A stretch of 64,000 nt of DNA from Thermohalobaculum sp039815685 (GTDB taxonomy: Bacteria; Pseudomonadota; Alphaproteobacteria; Rhodobacterales; Rhodobacteraceae), in the NCBI GenBank assembly GCA_039815685.1, contig JBCBYV010000020.1, forward strand, positions 1 through 64,000, read 5' to 3'. The notes below the pieces were generated by a model, which did no database searches, had not been told where the DNA came from, and worked only from the letters and a program-made list of their open reading frames with translations. Both the position numbers and the translations under genes were made by a program. The stretch's first letter is position 1. Each line of letters starts with the position of its first letter. Shown piece by piece: positions 53,614 to 62,854 of this stretch.

Positions 53614-55137
53614 TCAGTCGACCACGAGATGCGTGTTTGCCACCCCGGCCACCTTGGCCAGCGCCGCAAGGCGGGTCTGCACGGCGTCGCTGTCCGGCAC
53701 TGCGTCCTCGCCGACAATCCGGACACGCACTGCGTTCTCGCTGATCTCGAGTTCGGCCCGGTCGAGGATCGCTGGCACGCTGCCCGAAAGGCGATAGCCG
53801 AGCTGGAGTGCACGGCCCAGGATCTGGGCGCGTTTCACGTCAGCTTCCGGCAGATGGGCGGCGATCTGCTTGCTCTGCCGCTCTCCGGGCCGATCCCCGT
53901 GGCGTGCCATCAGCGTGACGGCGAGAAACACCCGCTCCGCATGGCTGACGCCCACGAAGGGAAGCTCGAGGACGCGGGAGAAGGCGACGCCGGCCCGGTT
54001 GTTCGCATGATCGCGCCAGGCGATGTCCGAGAGCGCGCAGGCCGCTTCGCGGAGCCGCCGCTCCTCTAGCGTCTCTTCCGGGAAGAGAGCGTCGGTCCAG
54101 CGCACGAGTGCCGCGGCGAAGGCGGGCACACGGGCCCGACGCTCGCCAAAGACCCGCGCACCCTCGATCAGCGGGTCGAGGGTCCGTTCCCCGGGCGGCA
54201 GGAGGCTGTAGAGCCAGCCCTCGCGCACGCCGAGAGCCGAGACGACAACCCGCTCGGGCTGCGTGAGCTTCAGCACACGGTCCAGAACCAGCGCGGCGGC
54301 GGGGAGTGTGGCGGCACGGCGGGAGGGGAGGTTGGGCAGGCGCGCCACATCCTCGGGGCTCGCCGCCGCGATCTCCTTAGCGAGCGAGCGTGCCTCCTTC
54401 AGCGTCAGCTCGAAGCCGTGGGGGACGCGGCAGAGCGATTTGCGCCGCGCAAGCTCAATCCGGGCCAGGGCCCGCCAGCCGCCGCCGACGAGGTGAAAGA
54501 CAGGAGCTGTTGTGAGTGTAGGAAGCACGCCCGCGAGTGCTTCGTCGATCTGAGCCTTCGCGCTGTCGGGCCCCTCGGCCATCATGGCCGAGACCGGCAG
54601 CGCGCCGAGGGGGAGGCTCACGAACCGGTCGCCGACGCGGTCCGGCAGCACCTCCGCGATCTCCAGGCTGCCGCCGCCGATATCGCCGACCAGTCCGTGC
54701 GGCCGGTGAAAGCCTGCGATCACGCCGAGGGCCGCGAGACGCGCCTCTTCGTGGCCGGCGAGGAGCTTGGTGCGGAGCCCCGTGCGCTTCTCGATCCCGG
54801 CGACCAGCTCGTCGCCGTTCGGGGCGCCGCGCACTGCTTCCGTCGCCAGCACGTCGATCCGGCCCGCCCCCATCGCCTCGGAAATCGCGTGGAAGCGTCG
54901 AACGCTGCGGAGGGTATGTGCGATGGCCTCGGGTCGCAGGCTGCTGTCTGGTCCGCGATCAGCGCCGAGGCGGCACAGGGACTTTTCGTTGAAGCGGGGA
55001 AAGGGCGCGCGGCTGAGCGCGTCATAGACGACGAGGCGGACAGAGTTCGAACCGATGTCGATGACGGCCACCGGTGTCTCACCCGTCGCCATCAATGCCG
55101 GATCCGTGTCGCGGCGGATTTCGCCATCGGCGCCCAT
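53614..55137 (-). CDS. Ppx/GppA family exopolyphosphatase
   Basis: A 507-residue phosphatase of the ASKHA fold that hydrolyses polyphosphate or pppGpp. The N-terminal ATPase-like motif is VAVIDIGSNSVRLVVYDALS (about 23-42) and the second is LVGDIGGGSLEIAEV (about 146-160). The EEA motif in LAGHEEARLAALGV (about 128) provides the catalytic glutamate. The C-terminal HD-like helical domain is degenerate. It could be Ppx or GppA; the two cannot be split by eye. It leads a two-gene unit with phosphoglucomutase and is divergent from the peptide ABC operon. Confidence 0.92.
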   Translation of the reverse strand: MGADGEIRRDTDPALMATGETPVAVIDIGSNSVRLVVYDALSRAPFPRFNEKSLCRLGADRGPDSSLRPEAIAHTLRSVRRFHAISEAMGAGRIDVLATEAVRGAPNGDELVAGIEKRTGLRTKLLAGHEEARLAALGVIAGFHRPHGLVGDIGGGSLEIAEVLPDRVGDRFVSLPLGALPVSAMMAEGPDSAKAQIDEALAGVLPTLTTAPVFHLVGGGWRALARIELARRKSLCRVPHGFELTLKEARSLAKEIAAASPEDVARLPNLPSRRAATLPAAALVLDRVLKLTQPERVVVSALGVREGWLYSLLPPGERTLDPLIEGARVFGERRARVPAFAAALVRWTDALFPEETLEERRLREAACALSDIAWRDHANNRAGVAFSRVLELPFVGVSHAERVFLAVTLMARHGDRPGERQSKQIAAHLPEADVKRAQILGRALQLGYRLSGSVPAILDRAELEISENAVRVRIVGEDAVPDSDAVQTRLAALAKVAGVANTHLVVD

Positions 55138-55480
55138 GACGCCGGCCTAGAGCGCGACCGCTCCGGCAGCAAGGCGGGATCTCCACGTACACCCAACCTG
55201 AGCGGAGATCGTATCTATTGCGCCGAATTTCATCAGTTGCCGCAAAACGCGCCTCCGCGCGCCCATCTGCTTGCTGCAATATTCCCGCATTCGCTACTGA
55301 CTGGCGACATCGGCAAAGCTTTGCATCGCCTGTCACGGAACTGTCGCAGAGGCTGAGTACGCCATGTATGCGCGAAGTTTGCCGTGCAGGGTTCCGGCTC
55401 CGAGTGCCGCCTCGCCGATGCTTCTCGCGCGACAGCATCAAAAGCCGCCAAGGCAGACCGGGACGGAGAAGGAACCACCA
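55138..55480. other. divergent intergenic region, ppx / peptide ABC operon
   Basis: About 340 bases that must hold promoters for both directions. The middle part (about 55200-55300) is AT-richer than the genome average. I see no convincing -35/-10 pair, operator or small gene. An open frame continues upstream of the binding-protein start but has no ribosome site and poor coding character. Confidence 0.5.
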
Positions 55481-57520
55481 ATGAGAAACAGAATACTCGC
55501 GAGCACAGCACTCGTGCTGCTGCCGGGCATGGCGTTCGCCGCATGCCCAGCCATCACGGTCGGGGATATGGGCGACGTGGCACCCGGCGCCTATCCGCAG
55601 CAGTTCGAGCTGGCGGAGTTCGAGGCTGCAGCCGGCTGCACGATGGCGTTCAGCACGAACCCGGACATCGCTGCGCTGAACGCTCAGATCGCGGGCAACC
55701 CGGAGCTTCCGCCGCTAGCCGAGCGTCTTCCCACCGAGCCGCTCGTGGTCGTGCCCTACGAGAGCGTCGGCCAGTATGGCGGTCAGCTCGACGTGCTCTC
55801 GAACGCGACGGAAGCCGGCACCTCGGACTTCCTATCCGTGCGCCATGTGAACCTCGTGCGCTACGCTGACGACCTGCAGACGATCGTGCCGAACATCGCC
55901 AAGTCCTGGACTTGGAACGACGATTTCACCCAGCTCACCTTCACTCTTCGCGAGGGGCACAAATGGTCGGACGGCGCACCCTTCACCAGCGCCGATGTGA
56001 AGTTCTGGCACGACAACCTGATGCTGGACACGAACATCTTCGAGACGCCGCGCGACTACGTGCTGGTGGGCGGCGAGCAGATGACGGTGGACACGCCCGA
56101 TGACGTGACCGTCGTCTTCAACCTTCCCGCGCCGAAGCCTGGGCTCCTGGCCCACTTCGCCACCTCCTACGCGCAGGGCTTCCAGCCCAAGCACTTCCTC
56201 GGCAAGTTCCACCCGGAGCTGAATGCCGATGCCGACAGCGCAGCACAGGCGCTGGGCTTCGAGAATGGCTATTACGCGATCAAGGCCTATTACGGTAACT
56301 CGGACTGGACCGATACGCCGACGCCGATGCTGTCGCGGCCCGAGATCGTGGACGCGCTCGAGAAGCACACCGTGCCCACGCTCGAGAGCCACATCTACAT
56401 CCGCGACACGACCGAGGGCCGGCACCTCGTCGCCAACCCTTACTTCCACCAGGTCGATCCGACCGGGCAGCAGCTGCCCTATATCTCCGAGCAGGACGAG
56501 GTCTATATCAACGACAACGAGGTCCGGATCCTCAAGCTCGTGAACGGCAGCGTCGACTACAAGTCCCAGTCCGTCCGGCTCGATCAGGCCCCGCTGCTCC
56601 TCGAGAACCGCGAGAAGGGCGGCTATGAGATCCAGCTCAAGCCGACCGTCGCGATGCCGGCGGTGTCGTTCAACTTCACGCATGAGGATGAGGCCAAGCG
56701 GGAAGTCTTCCAGAACGTCGATTTCCGCGTGGCCATGTCGCACGCGATCAATCGGGACGAGCTGAACGAGACCGCGTATTTCGGGCAGGGCTCGCCCAGC
56801 CAGATCCTGCCGTTCAACCCGGCCCCGGAATGGGTCGATCCGAAATGGGCGAGCTTCGCTGCCGAGTACGACCCCGAGACCGCCAAGGCCATGCTCGACA
56901 AGATCGGGCTCGCCGACACCGACGGCGACGGGTTCCGGGAACTGCCGAACGGCGAGAAGCTGACGCTTGCCATGAACTTTTCGACACAGGGCATCGCGGG
57001 CACGGTGGTCGAGCTGATCAGCCAGTACTGGACGGATGTCGGCATCCAGTCGGTGGTCAAGGAAGTGACGCCGGACGAGTACCGTTCCGCTCAGTCCTCG
57101 AACAAGCTCGATGTCGGGCTCTGGCAGTTTGGCGCGCCGGTGGCGATCCATATGGGCCTCAACACCTTCTTCCGCGCACCCTTCGGCACCTATTTCGAGC
57201 ACCGGACCGGCATGCTCTGGGCCGAGTGGCTGGACTCGGGCGGTGAGAAGGGCGTCGAGCCTCCGGAATGGGTCAAGACGCTGGCCGCCGATATCGACGC
57301 GTTCCAGTCGGCCACGCCCGGCTCGGACGAGGCGGCGGAGATCGGTGCCCGGCTGGTGGAGGGCTTCGTTACCAATCTGCCCATGATCGGCACCGTGCAG
57401 GCGCCCGAGCCGATCTACGTCAACAACCGGCTCAACAACGTCCCCGAGTTCAAGACGTGGTCCTACGAGTACTACCGGACCTATCCCTACCGCGCGACGC
57501 AGTGGTGGCTGGACGAGTAA
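55481..57520 (+). CDS. ABC transporter substrate-binding protein, peptide family 5
   Basis: Periplasmic binding protein of the oligopeptide/dipeptide (SBP family 5) class, 679 residues, longer than typical DppA (about 535). Signal peptide about 1-20 (STALVLLPGMAFAA). The family core begins with PNIAKSWTWNDDFTQLTFTL (about 140) and REGHKWSDGAPFTSADVKFW (about 160-180), the consensus of the class. It ends with YRTYPYRATQWWLDE. Two cysteines in the first 60 mature residues are unusual. AGAAGGA precedes the ATG at 55481. A 10-pair hairpin follows the gene before the permeases. Confidence 0.93.
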   Translation: MRNRILASTALVLLPGMAFAACPAITVGDMGDVAPGAYPQQFELAEFEAAAGCTMAFSTNPDIAALNAQIAGNPELPPLAERLPTEPLVVVPYESVGQYGGQLDVLSNATEAGTSDFLSVRHVNLVRYADDLQTIVPNIAKSWTWNDDFTQLTFTLREGHKWSDGAPFTSADVKFWHDNLMLDTNIFETPRDYVLVGGEQMTVDTPDDVTVVFNLPAPKPGLLAHFATSYAQGFQPKHFLGKFHPELNADADSAAQALGFENGYYAIKAYYGNSDWTDTPTPMLSRPEIVDALEKHTVPTLESHIYIRDTTEGRHLVANPYFHQVDPTGQQLPYISEQDEVYINDNEVRILKLVNGSVDYKSQSVRLDQAPLLLENREKGGYEIQLKPTVAMPAVSFNFTHEDEAKREVFQNVDFRVAMSHAINRDELNETAYFGQGSPSQILPFNPAPEWVDPKWASFAAEYDPETAKAMLDKIGLADTDGDGFRELPNGEKLTLAMNFSTQGIAGTVVELISQYWTDVGIQSVVKEVTPDEYRSAQSSNKLDVGLWQFGAPVAIHMGLNTFFRAPFGTYFEHRTGMLWAEWLDSGGEKGVEPPEWVKTLAADIDAFQSATPGSDEAAEIGARLVEGFVTNLPMIGTVQAPEPIYVNNRLNNVPEFKTWSYEYYRTYPYRATQWWLDE

Positions 57521-57547
57521 GGGCCGGTCTGCTCTGCTTAAATCTGT

Positions 57548-57572
57548 CGGGGGCGGCAGCACGCCGCCCCCG
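57548..57572 (+). promoter_or_regulatory. intercistronic hairpin after binding-protein gene
   Basis: A perfect 10-pair GC stem, 57548-57557 (CGGGGGCGGC) with 57563-57572, and loop AGCAC. It lies 28 bases after the binding-protein stop and 71 before the first permease start, with no T-run after it. Such stems typically protect the upstream mRNA from 3' decay and give more binding protein than permease. Confidence 0.65.
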
Positions 57573-57642
57573 GTCAGTGGGAGGGGCGCCCGAACCAGAG
57601 ACAAGCCGGAAACCGGCGCTGGAGAGGGACTGGTAGACGCTG

Positions 57643-58647
57643 ATGCTGAATTTCGCCCGGTTCGTTGCGACCCGCGCCGTGATGGCCATGATCACGCTGA
57701 TCATCGTCTCGCTGGTCGTCTTCTCGCTGATGGAGCTGGTGCCGGGCGACTGCGCCGAGCGCTATCTCGCCTTCAAGAATACCCAGGGCTCCGGCATCTC
57801 GGTCGAGGATATCGAGAACGAGCGCAGGCGCCTCGGCCTCGACAAGCCTTTCCTGCAGCGCTGGGGCACCTGGATCGTCAATGCGTTCCAGGGGGAGTTC
57901 GGCGATAGCTGCATCCTGCGCGTGAACATCGCGCAGCTTCTGGGCGACAAGTTCCTGCTGTCGCTGGGGATCTGTCTCGCCTCGCTGGTGCTGGCCTATC
58001 TGATTGCCGTGCCGGTCGGTATCATCGCCGCGGCCTCGAACAACGCCTTCCTGAACAACTCGCTGAAATTCATCAGCTATTTCGGCCTCGCCATGCCGAA
58101 CTTCCTGCTGGCGCTGATGATCATGCTGTTCTCGACCGTCTACTTCAACGACACGCTGACGGGGCTCTTCTCGAGCGAGTACCGGGATGCGCCGTGGTCG
58201 CTCGCAAAGCTCCTCGATTTGCTCAGTCACGCCTGGCTGCCGGTCTTCATCCTCGGCTGGTCCGCCACCGCCTTCGCGCTCCAGACCGTGCGCGCGCTCA
58301 TGTCGGACGAGATCGGGAAGCTCTACGTCACCGCCGCCTCCGCCCGCGGGGTGCATGGCGGCAAGCTCCTCTGGCGCTACCCTGCGCGCCATGCGCTGGG
58401 GCCCATCGTCAACTCGCTCGGGTTCGACCTCAACCGCATCTTCAACGAGCTGCCCATCGTCGCCCTCATCCTGGTGATGACTGATGCGGGGGCACTCCTG
58501 ATCGAGGCTCTTGCACGGTCGAACGATCAGCAGTTGGCGGGCGCGATCATCTTCCTGCTGACCGCGTCCATCGTGACGCTCAACTTCCTGACCGACGTGC
58601 TGCTGGCGGTCATCGATCCCCGCGTGCGCAAGAGCATCCTCCGATGA
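57643..58647 (+). CDS. ABC transporter permease, DppB type
   Basis: First membrane subunit of the peptide importer, 334 residues with six helices. N-terminal ARFVATRAVMAMITLIIVSL with FSLMELVPGDCAER is the DppB start. The EAA loop region ASARGVHGGKLLWRYPARHA (about 232-251) is where the permease contacts the ATPases. The start is an ATG at 57643, and its stop overlaps the next gene as ATGA, so translation is coupled. Confidence 0.95.
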   Translation: MLNFARFVATRAVMAMITLIIVSLVVFSLMELVPGDCAERYLAFKNTQGSGISVEDIENERRRLGLDKPFLQRWGTWIVNAFQGEFGDSCILRVNIAQLLGDKFLLSLGICLASLVLAYLIAVPVGIIAAASNNAFLNNSLKFISYFGLAMPNFLLALMIMLFSTVYFNDTLTGLFSSEYRDAPWSLAKLLDLLSHAWLPVFILGWSATAFALQTVRALMSDEIGKLYVTAASARGVHGGKLLWRYPARHALGPIVNSLGFDLNRIFNELPIVALILVMTDAGALLIEALARSNDQQLAGAIIFLLTASIVTLNFLTDVLLAVIDPRVRKSILR

Positions 58648-59786
58648 AAGACCTGACCGCGACAGTCGCCACGGACCAGCGGGCCAAGGAGGCATACTTC
58701 ACCGCCTCGCAAAGCCAGCTCATCTGGGCCCGGTTCAAGAAACAGCGCTCGGCGATGGTGGCGGCGGTGGTCCTACTGACGCTGATCGTCTCGGGCATCT
58801 TCGCGCCGTTCCTCTCGCCCTACGATCCGACCATCGCGGGGCGGAACAAGGACTACACGAACGGTGCCCCGCAGATCCCGCAGTTCTGCGACAAGAACGG
58901 CTGCTCCTGGACGCCCTTCATCCACGCCCTCGAACGCGAGCGGTCGATCGCCACCAACTTTCGCTGGGTGACGAAGATCAACGAGGACAAGCGGAACTAC
59001 CTCGTGCTCCTCCCGCGGGGCGACAGCTATGAGCTCTTCGGCTTCCTCCCGAGCGACGTCCACCTCTTCGGGGTGGAGGACGGCAGGATCCACCTCTTCG
59101 GCACCGATGAGGATGGGCAGGACATCTTCTCCCGAACCCTCCACGCCATCTGGACCTCGCTGCAGGTCGGGACCATCGGGGTCTTCATCGCCTTCGTCCT
59201 CGCGCTGATCATCGGCGGGATCAGCGGGTATTACGGCGGCTGGATCGACGGGGTCATACAGATGATCACCGACGCGGTCCGAACCGTGCCAGCGATCCCG
59301 CTCTTCATGGCCGTCGCCGCCTTCATGCCGCCGGAGACGTCCGCCGAGGCGCGGTTCTTCTATATCTCGCTGATCCTCGGCCTCATCGGCTGGCCGACGC
59401 TCGCGCGGCGCGTGCGCACGCATCTGTTGACTGAGCGGAACCAGGAATACGTGCTGGCGGCGGAGCTTTGCGGCGCCTCCTCCGGCCATGTGATCCGAAG
59501 GCATCTGCTGCCGTCCTTCACCTCCTACATCATCGTCGATCTGGTGATCTCGTTCCCCTACATGGTGCTCTCCGAGACGGCGCTCTCCTTCATCGGGCTG
59601 GGGCTGAAGGACCCGGTCTCGTCGCTCGGCGTCATGCTGCAAAAGGCAACCAGCGCCGATGTGATGCTGAACTATCAGTGGTATTTCATCCCGGTCGTCT
59701 TCTTCATCGTCCTCGTCATGGCCTTCGTCTTCGTCGGCGACGGTCTGCGCGACGCGGCCGATCCTTATGCGGAGCAGAAGAAGTGA
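58644..59786 (+). CDS. ABC transporter permease, DppC type
   Basis: Second membrane subunit, 380 residues. A cytoplasmic N-terminus is followed by the first helix (about 33-53) and a long periplasmic insert of about 100 residues (HLFGTDEDGQDIFSRTLHAI is the conserved end). Five further helices come next, with the EAA loop LAAELCGASSGHVIRRHLLP (about 270-290). The large periplasmic insert makes it longer than DppC (about 300) and resembles YejE/microcin-C-type permeases. Both its ends overlap neighbours (ATGA and GTGA). Confidence 0.95.
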   Translation: MKDLTATVATDQRAKEAYFTASQSQLIWARFKKQRSAMVAAVVLLTLIVSGIFAPFLSPYDPTIAGRNKDYTNGAPQIPQFCDKNGCSWTPFIHALERERSIATNFRWVTKINEDKRNYLVLLPRGDSYELFGFLPSDVHLFGVEDGRIHLFGTDEDGQDIFSRTLHAIWTSLQVGTIGVFIAFVLALIIGGISGYYGGWIDGVIQMITDAVRTVPAIPLFMAVAAFMPPETSAEARFFYISLILGLIGWPTLARRVRTHLLTERNQEYVLAAELCGASSGHVIRRHLLPSFTSYIIVDLVISFPYMVLSETALSFIGLGLKDPVSSLGVMLQKATSADVMLNYQWYFIPVVFFIVLVMAFVFVGDGLRDAADPYAEQKK

Positions 59787-60784
59787 CCGCGCTCGTCGAT
59801 GTAGAGAACCTGACGATCCGTTTCCGCACCGATGAGGGGCTGATCACCGTCGTCGAGAACGTGTCCTTCTCGCTGCGCAAAGGGGAGGTGCTGGGCCTCG
59901 TCGGCGAAAGCGGGTCGGGCAAATCGGTGACCGCGAAGGCGCTGATGCATCTCAACGCCGGCAATGTCGTCTATGACCCGCAATCCAGGATCACGCTCCA
60001 CACCGGTGACGGCGCCATCGACGTACTCTCGCTGAAGACGCCCAAGGATCTCTCGGTCGTGCGCGGCGGTGCGGTGAGCATGATCTTTCAGGAGCCCATG
60101 GCGAGCTTTGCCCCGGCCCTCACCATCGGCGCACAGATGGTCGAGCAACTCCTGATCCACACCGACATGTCCAAATCGGTCGCGCGCAAGCACTCCATCG
60201 AAATGCTAGACCGCGTCGGGATCAAGGAGCCGGACAAGCGCATCGACCAGTATGCTTTCGAGCTTTCGGGCGGCATGCGCCAGCGCGCGATGATCGCGAT
60301 GGCGCTCTCGACGAACCCCGCACTCCTGATCGCGGACGAGCCGACCACGGCGCTCGACGTCACGATCCAGGCGCAGGTGATCGAGCTCATGAAGGGCCTC
60401 GTCGACGAGTTCGGCATGGGCATCCTCTTCATCACCCACGACCTCGGCGTGATCGCTCAGACGGCGGACGAGGTGGCGGTCATGTATCTCGGCCGGATCA
60501 TGGAGAAGGGACCGGTGCGCGAGGTGATCCGCACGCCTGCCCACGCCTACACGCGCGGGCTAATCAACGCGCTGCCGAAGCTCGACGATCTCGACGCGCC
60601 CCTCGCCCCCATCCCGGGCGATATCCCGAGCCCGCTGGAGCGGCCTGCGGGATGCGTCTTCCACACCCGCAACCCGGAGCTTCTGCCGGGCTCGCGCTAT
60701 GAGCGGGAGGTGCCGCCGCTCTCCGAAGTCTCCCCCGGCCATTTCGCCGCCCTCTTCCCCGAAGACCTCCCGGGCCGGGCATGA
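59783..60784 (+). CDS. ABC transporter ATP-binding protein, DppD type
   Basis: Cytoplasmic ATPase of the importer, 333 residues. Walker A GESGSGKSVTAKALMHL (about 39-55), Q-loop in MIFQEPMASFAPALTIG (about 98), signature ELSGGMRQRAMIAMAL (about 157), Walker B LLIADEPTTALDVT (about 176) and the C-terminal oligopeptide-transport domain with GCVFHTR. The start is the GTG at 59783, which overlaps the DppC stop; a longer frame upstream is antisense-like shadow in the permease gene. Its stop overlaps the next ATG. Confidence 0.95.
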   Translation: MTALVDVENLTIRFRTDEGLITVVENVSFSLRKGEVLGLVGESGSGKSVTAKALMHLNAGNVVYDPQSRITLHTGDGAIDVLSLKTPKDLSVVRGGAVSMIFQEPMASFAPALTIGAQMVEQLLIHTDMSKSVARKHSIEMLDRVGIKEPDKRIDQYAFELSGGMRQRAMIAMALSTNPALLIADEPTTALDVTIQAQVIELMKGLVDEFGMGILFITHDLGVIAQTADEVAVMYLGRIMEKGPVREVIRTPAHAYTRGLINALPKLDDLDAPLAPIPGDIPSPLERPAGCVFHTRNPELLPGSRYEREVPPLSEVSPGHFAALFPEDLPGRA

Positions 60785-61623
60785 GCGCGCCGCTGATCAA
60801 GGTCGAGAACCTCTCGATCCACTATCCCCTCGGCCGCCGGCTCTTTGGGCAACCCTCCGTGCTGAAGGCCGTGGACGATGTCAGCCTGTCGATCCCCAAG
60901 GGTGGGTTCTTCGGCCTTGTCGGTGAGAGCGGCTCGGGCAAGACGACGCTCGGCCGGGCGATGCTGCGGGCCGCCCCAATCACCAGCGGCAGGATCCGGT
61001 TCAACGATGGCGAGGTCGATTACGATGTCGGCAGCCTGGGAAAGGCGGAGCTCCGCGACTACCGCAGCCGGGCGCAGCTGATCTTCCAGGACCCCTACGC
61101 CGCCCTCTCGCCTCGCATGACCGTGCGGGACATCATCGCCGAGCCCTTGGAGCTCATGAAGATCACGACCTCCCGGGCGGAGACCGATGAGCGCGTGCGG
61201 GAGATCGCGGCCAAGTGCCGTCTCAACCTCGAGCATCTCCGGCGCTTCCCCCACGCCTTCTCCGGCGGTCAGCGCCAGCGCATCTCCATCGCCCGCGCGC
61301 TCGTCTGCCGGCCGAAATTCGTCGTTGCGGACGAGGCGGTGGCGGCGCTCGACGTCTCCATCCAGGCGGATATCCTGAACCTCCTGAAGAGCCTCAAGAG
61401 CGAGCTCGACCTCACCATCCTCTTCATCAGCCACGATCTTTCGGTCGTCGCTCATGTCTGCGACGAAGTGGCGGTGATGTATCACGGGGTGATCAAGGAG
61501 CATGCGCCGACGCGGACGCTCTTCGCCAATCCGCAGGAGGACTACACGCGCCGCCTCCTCTCCGCGATCCCCTCGCTCGATCCTGATCACAAGCTCACGG
61601 TGCAACGCGCGACGGCCGATTGA
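60781..61623 (+). CDS. ABC transporter ATP-binding protein, DppF type
   Basis: Second ATPase of the importer, 280 residues. Walker A GESGSGKTTLGRAML (about 51), Q-loop LIFQDPYAALSPRMTVRD (about 101), signature FSGGQRQRISIARAL (about 160) and Walker B FVVADEAVAALDVS (about 179), where the usual Pro after DE is Ala. The C-terminal oligopeptide domain is short (ends about 270), shorter than in DppF. It starts in an ATGA overlap and completes the five-gene operon SBP-permease-permease-ATPase-ATPase. Confidence 0.95.
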   Translation: MSAPLIKVENLSIHYPLGRRLFGQPSVLKAVDDVSLSIPKGGFFGLVGESGSGKTTLGRAMLRAAPITSGRIRFNDGEVDYDVGSLGKAELRDYRSRAQLIFQDPYAALSPRMTVRDIIAEPLELMKITTSRAETDERVREIAAKCRLNLEHLRRFPHAFSGGQRQRISIARALVCRPKFVVADEAVAALDVSIQADILNLLKSLKSELDLTILFISHDLSVVAHVCDEVAVMYHGVIKEHAPTRTLFANPQEDYTRRLLSAIPSLDPDHKLTVQRATAD

Positions 61624-61769
61624 TGGGGCGGTCGCACTGTTCCTGAAGATTGATGCGACTACTTCCAGATAGCGCCGCAACCATGCAGGGCGCGGCACGT
61701 TTTTTTGAGTGGCATGGAATGAAGCGCCACGTCAGGTGTCTCACGTTCGACAATCCAGGGAGGTTAACA

Positions 61770-62756
61770 ATGATCCACAATCGTGCACGCAAGGCGCTCG
61801 CAGGTGCGTTCGCACTCGGGTTCATGGCGTCTGGCTTTGCGGTCGCGGAGGATCGCGAGGGCTGGCCGGAGAGCTTCTCCGTCGGCACGGCAAGCCAGGG
61901 CGGCACCTATTTCGTGTATGGCTCCGGCTGGACCAATCTCGTCTCCGAAGCGCTGGGCATCCCCGGCGGCTCAGAGGTGACCGGCGGCCCTGTTCAGAAC
62001 GCGGCACTGGTGCAGACCGGCGATCTCGATATGGCCATGGTCACGATGGGTCCCGCCAGCGACGCCATCAACGGCAAGAGCGCACTCGCGCCGGGCCTCA
62101 AGCATGACCAGCTCCGCGCGCTCTTCCCCATGTACAAGACCGCGTTCCATGTCATGACGCTCAAGAGCTCGGGCATCACCAGCCTTGACGAGATCCCGGC
62201 CGGTGCGCGCGTTGGCGTCGGCCCCGAGGGCGGCACGCCCGGCACCTATTGGCCGCGGATCCTCTCGGAGCTCGGCAAGGACGTGGAGGTACGCCATGGC
62301 GGCGCGGCCGATCTCGCCGGTCAGCTTCAGGACGGGCTGATCGACGTCTACACCTGGGCTGCGGGCATCCCCTTCCCGGCCTTCAGCCAGGTCGAGGCGC
62401 AGGCGGACGTGACCTTCTTCGGCATGACCGAGGATCAGCAGGCCAAAGTCGTCGACACCCAGCCGGTCTCGCCCTTCACCATCCCCGCTGGCACCTATCC
62501 CAGCATGGGTGAGGACCAGATGAGCGTCTCGATGTGGAACTTCGCGGTCGGTCATGCCGACCTGCCGGAGAGCTTCGTCTACGCCGTGGTCGATACCGTC
62601 ATGAGCCAGAACGCCAAGATGGTCGAGATCCACAAGGCGGCGGTCGAGACGCTGCCGGAGAACTTCGACAAGAACAACATCATCCCGTGGCACCCCGGTG
62701 CCGTGCGCTGGTTCGAAGAGAACGGCTTCGACATTCCCGACGATCTGCAGGGCTGA
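61770..62756 (+). CDS. TAXI-family TRAP transporter solute-binding protein
   Basis: Periplasmic binding protein of the TAXI type (TRAP-associated extracytoplasmic immunogenic protein), 328 residues. Signal peptide about 1-26 (RKALAGAFALGFMASGFAVA). The mature start SVGTASQGGTYFVYGSGWTN (about 36-55) is the TAXI signature, with GGPVQNAALVQTGDLDMAMV (about 71) and GPEGGTPGTYWPRIL (about 150) further on. Substrates of relatives include glutamate and other organic acids; the one here is unknown. GGGAGG precedes the ATG at 61770. It is the first gene of a TRAP operon and its permease starts 98 bases downstream. Confidence 0.93.
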   Translation: MIHNRARKALAGAFALGFMASGFAVAEDREGWPESFSVGTASQGGTYFVYGSGWTNLVSEALGIPGGSEVTGGPVQNAALVQTGDLDMAMVTMGPASDAINGKSALAPGLKHDQLRALFPMYKTAFHVMTLKSSGITSLDEIPAGARVGVGPEGGTPGTYWPRILSELGKDVEVRHGGAADLAGQLQDGLIDVYTWAAGIPFPAFSQVEAQADVTFFGMTEDQQAKVVDTQPVSPFTIPAGTYPSMGEDQMSVSMWNFAVGHADLPESFVYAVVDTVMSQNAKMVEIHKAAVETLPENFDKNNIIPWHPGAVRWFEENGFDIPDDLQG

Positions 62757-62768
62757 TAGGGTGACGCT

Positions 62769-62796
62769 GGGCGCGGGGGCAGTTGCTCCCGCGCCC
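62769..62796 (+). promoter_or_regulatory. intercistronic hairpin after TAXI gene
   Basis: A 12-pair stem (one G-U), 62769-62780 with 62785-62796, around the loop AGTT. It begins 12 bases after the TAXI stop and has no T-run, so it is more likely an mRNA-stability element than a full terminator. The permease gene follows 58 bases later. Confidence 0.65.
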
Positions 62797-62854
62797 TAGT
62801 GCTCTCGGACCCGCCGGAGACGGCGGACCCTTCTGCAGAGAGAGAGGACAGGGC

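Noticed and set aside
59468..59782. N-terminal extension of the DppD ATPase frame
   Set aside because: It lies out of frame inside the DppC gene; the GTG at 59783 in a GTGA overlap gives a normal ATPase N-terminus.
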